From positions 1 through 33,852 of the forward strand of contig JBCCFD010000028.1 of the NCBI GenBank assembly GCA_039029915.1: a stretch of DNA of 33,852 bases, given 5' to 3'. Below the pieces are notes generated by a model. That model did no database searches, had not been told where the DNA came from, and was given only the letters and a program-made list of their open reading frames with translations. Shown here in pieces: positions 31,655-33,852 of the stretch. The stretch comes from QQUD01 sp039029915. GTDB lineage: Bacteria; Chloroflexota; Anaerolineae; Promineifilales; Promineifilaceae. The first letter of the stretch is position 1. Each line of letters begins with the position of its first letter. The position numbers and the translations under genes are program-made.

Positions 31655-32746
31655 ATGACTCATGTTAAAAAAAGCGAAAATAGAATCCCAATCACCATTC
31701 TGACTGGCTTTTTAGGCGCTGGCAAAACGACGCTACTTAACCACATTTTACACAGCGATCACGGCTTGCGCATCGCCGTTTTAGTCAATGATTTTGGTGA
31801 AGTGAACATTGATGCCCTGCTAGTTGTCGGTGTTGAGGGTGAAACGGTCAGCCTTGCCAATGGTTGCATTTGTTGTACCATTCGCGACGATTTAGAAAAG
31901 GCCGTTCTTGAACTCATCCAAGCCCCAAACCCACCCGAATATATTATCATTGAAGCCAGTGGTGTAAGCGATCCTGGTGCAGTGGCGCTCACCTTTGTTG
32001 CCTCACCCGACCTTCGCGCAAACACCAGAATTGATACTATTTTGGCCATGATCGACACGGAACAGCTTTTACGATTAGACGGCCAATCTGCCATGCTGGC
32101 TGAACGGCAAATTAGTATCGCCGATTTACTCGTTCTCAACAAAGTAGACTTGGTGCCAGCAAAAACGGTAGGTGTCGTGAAAGAAATGCTGCGCGATCTA
32201 CTCCCAGCTTCACGAATAATGGAAACGACATACGGCCGTATTCCCCTTGAGCTCATTCTGAGTGTGGGACAGCATTCACTTGATAAGCTTCAACCCGACG
32301 CTACTTTGGATGTTCACGTCCATCCCGAAATAGATGAGACAGCTGATGATCATCATCACCACGATCATGACCACGATCACGAACATGACGATCACATGCT
32401 TTTGTTTAATACCTGGCGCTACCGCAGTAAACGGCCGTTTGACTATCAAGTCCTGTACGAAGCGATCAAAACCTTGCCCCCTACCATTTACCGAGCAAAG
32501 GGAATCGTTTATCTGAGTGACAATCTAAAACGAAAACGAGTGTTGCAGATTGCAGGTTCCCGCGTCAATTTAACTAACAACGGAGATTGGGGCGAGCAGA
32601 CACCCTACAATGAATTGGTTTTTATTGGCGAAGCAGGCAGTATTGATACAGTAGCGTTACAACAAAGATTTGATAATTGCCTGATTAGCGATACCCAATC
32701 ATCTCCGACGCTATCTGAGGAAAAGGTCTCTTGGGAGCGACAATAA
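31655..32746 (+). CDS. COG0523 GTPase, CobW/ZNG1-like, second copy, 363 aa
   Basis: A close paralog of the protein at 25683. P-loop GFLGAGKT (18-25), CICC (Cys71, 73, 74), EASGVSDPGAVALTF, LVLNKVDLV, a His-rich linker (about 231-246: DDHHHHDHDHDHEHDDH) and the CobW C-terminal domain (FNTWRYRSKRPFDY, IYRAKGIVYL). The His tract is denser and differently arranged than in the first copy, which may reflect different metal load or partner. CAAGGGAA precedes the ATG. No palindrome like that before the first copy is seen; it has instead the 115-bp repeat and a 13-bp direct repeat upstream, so its regulation may differ. Confidence 0.92.
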   Translation: MTHVKKSENRIPITILTGFLGAGKTTLLNHILHSDHGLRIAVLVNDFGEVNIDALLVVGVEGETVSLANGCICCTIRDDLEKAVLELIQAPNPPEYIIIEASGVSDPGAVALTFVASPDLRANTRIDTILAMIDTEQLLRLDGQSAMLAERQISIADLLVLNKVDLVPAKTVGVVKEMLRDLLPASRIMETTYGRIPLELILSVGQHSLDKLQPDATLDVHVHPEIDETADDHHHHDHDHDHEHDDHMLLFNTWRYRSKRPFDYQVLYEAIKTLPPTIYRAKGIVYLSDNLKRKRVLQIAGSRVNLTNNGDWGEQTPYNELVFIGEAGSIDTVALQQRFDNCLISDTQSSPTLSEEKVSWERQ

Positions 32747-32793
32747 ACTCAACGCTTTACCTCAGCCGACCCTAACCAACCTGAATTCGAGAA

Positions 32794-32955
32794 TTGTCAT
32801 TCTGAATGGGTCTATCCTAATTTTTACCCAAAATGGCGTCCAGTGAAGAATCTAGCTTATCCAAAAAGATGAGATTATTCGCTAAAACGTCATTTTGCTA
32901 TCTGATTTTATAGACGCGCAAAGGCCTGCGCTGAGCTGGGCCGAAGTAATGACAA
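32794..32955. repeat. Possible palindromic MITE-like element C
   Basis: The ends TTGTCATT (32794-32801) and AATGACAA (32948-32955) are perfect 8-bp inverted repeats about 160 bp apart. The left side reads CATTCTGAATG followed by AGTGAAGAATCTAGC, resembling the dispersed CATTCTGA...GAAGAATCT type repeat found in many bacterial genomes. It occupies most of the 254-bp gap between the COG0523 and ABC genes, which converge here. Confidence 0.4.
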
Positions 32956-33000
32956 ATTATTGCCGAACTGAGGTTAACTAAATCTTTCTGGTTCTGCATC

Positions 33001-33789
33001 CTACTCTTTCTTGGTCAAATTCTCCGTGTGGGGTGCAAATGCCAAGTGGAGCTGTCCGGTTAATGGATGGCGACCAACCTCTGCATGCACACCGTAAGCT
33101 TGTTTGATAAGAGCAGAGGTTAAGACTGCCCAGGGAGAACCGCTAGCTAAGATTTGCCCATCGCAGAGCAAATAAAGGCGGTCGCAATAAGCGGCGGCGA
33201 GATTCAGATCGTGCAAGGCAGCCAATTTGGTGACATTTAAGGCTTTAATTAACTCTAAGATTTCAAGCTGGTAGCGAATATCTAAATGATTGGTGGGTTC
33301 ATCTAAGATGATAAATGGGGTTTGCTGCGCTAGCGCACGAGCGATTAAAACGCGCTGCTTTTCGCCCCCAGAGAGTGTCCGAAAGTCACGGCTGTGAAAC
33401 GCTACCATATCAACCCGCTCTAATGCGGCTTCAATAATAGCCAAATCTTCGGCCGTGTCACGATCAAACATCCCTTTATGAGGATTGCGCCCCATCGCCA
33501 CAATTTGCTGAACAGTAAAGCTAAATTCGCTCTGGGTTTCTTGAGCAACAACGGCCGTTTGTTGAGCCACTGCCCGGGCAGATTGCTGCCACACATCCTG
33601 CCCATTGAGAACAACGTCCCCTTTCTCCGGTCGCAAAATTCGATAAATTGTGCGCAGAAGCGTCGACTTGCCGCTCCCGTTTGGGCCGATTAAGCCGACA
33701 AACTCACCTGCATTGATATGAAGGCTGATGTCTTGCACAATTTTTTTGCCATTCGCCGACCAATCAACCCCTTTTGTTTCAAGAATCAT
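33001..33789 (-). CDS. FecE/BtuD/HmuV-type ABC transporter ATPase, 262 aa
   Basis: The ATPase of an Fe(III)-siderophore, heme or cobalamin type importer. Walker A is GLIGPNGSGKST, Q-loop VVAQETQSEFSFTVQQIVAMGRNPHKG, the signature LSGGEKQR, Walker B FIILDEPTNHLD, and switch His in ALHDLNLAAAYCD. The C-terminal YGVHAEVGRHPLTGQLHLAF is usual for this group. Its start is 4 nt after the stop of a FecCD permease whose end is visible, so both belong to one operon reading leftward into the window. The transported ligand cannot be told. Confidence 0.92.
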   Translation of the reverse strand: MILETKGVDWSANGKKIVQDISLHINAGEFVGLIGPNGSGKSTLLRTIYRILRPEKGDVVLNGQDVWQQSARAVAQQTAVVAQETQSEFSFTVQQIVAMGRNPHKGMFDRDTAEDLAIIEAALERVDMVAFHSRDFRTLSGGEKQRVLIARALAQQTPFIILDEPTNHLDIRYQLEILELIKALNVTKLAALHDLNLAAAYCDRLYLLCDGQILASGSPWAVLTSALIKQAYGVHAEVGRHPLTGQLHLAFAPHTENLTKKE

Positions 33790-33793
33790 CCGG

Positions 33794-33852
33794 CTAGCCT
33801 CTCTCCTGCCCTCTGGTATACATCAACCAGAGGAAAAACGGGCCGCCCAGCA
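33794..33852 (-). CDS. FecCD-type ABC permease, C-terminal end only (partial)
   Basis: The last 18 complete codons read LGGPFFLWLMYTRGQERG and then stop. GGPFFLWL(L/M)xR is the standard C-terminus of FecCD/BtuC permeases. The 5' part lies beyond the window edge. It is too short for any ORF search but fits exactly with the adjacent ATPase gene. Confidence 0.8.
   Translation of the reverse strand, partial: LGGPFFLWLMYTRGQERG

Larger units (their letters stand above)
6553..33559. repeat. Dispersed over-represented palindrome AACGGCCGTT (HIP1-like)
   Basis: Full decamers start at 6553, 6598, 7222, 11966, 12463, 13650, 16634, 17180, 17230, 17524, 17590, 22026, 26440, 29394, 30087, 32430 and 33550. 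The 8-base core ACGGCCGT occurs 29 times by eye; about 0.5 is expected by chance in this length. All copies lie inside genes and are read in three frames (T-A-V, N-G-R, and R-P in KRPF or QRPF). There are none before 6553, and only one core copy (11386) between 7232 and 11965. Confidence 0.9.

Noticed and set aside
31759..32256. A 165-aa open frame on the minus strand.
   Set aside because: It is antisense to the COG0523 GTPase core; Ser/Arg-rich composition is typical of a shadow frame.
33809..33832. CCTCTGGT...ACCAGAGG hairpin as a terminator or operator for the FecE-type ATPase gene.
   Set aside because: It lies inside the coding end of the FecCD permease (LWLMYTRG) and has no T-run, so coding sequence explains it.

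Overview
The window looks like a chromosomal segment of a Chloroflexota bacterium, probably from the Anaerolineae/Ardenticatenia side. This rests on TadE/TadG-type proteins and secreted proteins with long TPTPT-style Pro/Thr linkers, a DUF3467 gene next to a bacterial translin-family gene, a zf-TFIIB protein and moderate GC. It is an inference; no rRNA, tRNA or other marker gene is present. There are 29 intact or nearly intact protein genes, one partial gene at the right edge and one possible gene remnant. I see no CRISPR array, tRNA, rRNA or transposase gene.

Region 1 (1-8.9 kb) is the end of a Tad/Flp pilus locus, all on the + strand: a TadE-like pseudopilin, a TadG-like protein, and two very large paralogous proteins (699 and 856 aa). 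Each paralog starts with a complete Flp-pilin segment (prepilin peptidase site G|Q with Glu at +5). It continues through Pro/Thr linkers into a P-domain-like module, an F5/8-type discoidin module and a C-terminal von Willebrand A domain with a MIDAS. The second also carries a CBM6-like module. They look like pilus-incorporated adhesins. A 22-bp perfect palindrome lies just upstream of the first, and a strong intrinsic terminator follows each.

Region 2 (9.0-21.3 kb) is mixed: an MHYT-domain hybrid histidine kinase, a HAD phosphatase, a DUF5996 protein, a CcdA/TlpA thiol-redox pair, a GT9 glycosyltransferase with a ComEA-like DNA-binding protein, the DUF3467/translin pair, a zf-TFIIB protein, a RimL-type acetyltransferase, a VOC protein and an NTF2-like protein. 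A 0.5-kb gap at 12.7-13.2 kb holds three adjacent palindromic, MITE-like elements. One belongs to a 115-bp family with two more copies in the window.

Region 3 (21.4-32.8 kb) reads as a transition-metal homeostasis island, most likely for zinc. It has a znuA-znuC-znuB transporter with an extremely His/Asp/Glu-rich binding protein, a Fur/Zur-type regulator, MoaB, and two COG0523 (CobW/ZNG1-like) metallochaperone GTPases. Between the two GTPases lie an unknown protein, a flavoprotein with a Cys-rich tail, a shortened FeoB-like transporter and a methyltransferase. Identically spaced dyads (TGATA-N5-TATCA) lie upstream of znuA and of the first COG0523 gene and are the best candidates for the regulator's operators. 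On the right edge (- strand) are an FecE-type ABC ATPase and the last codons of its FecCD permease.

Across the window, mostly from 11 kb onward and always inside genes, the palindrome AACGGCCGTT is hugely over-represented: I count 17 full decamers and 29 copies of the ACGGCCGT core. It is read in all three frames, so the constraint acts on DNA. It resembles the cyanobacterial HIP1 phenomenon with a different sequence.
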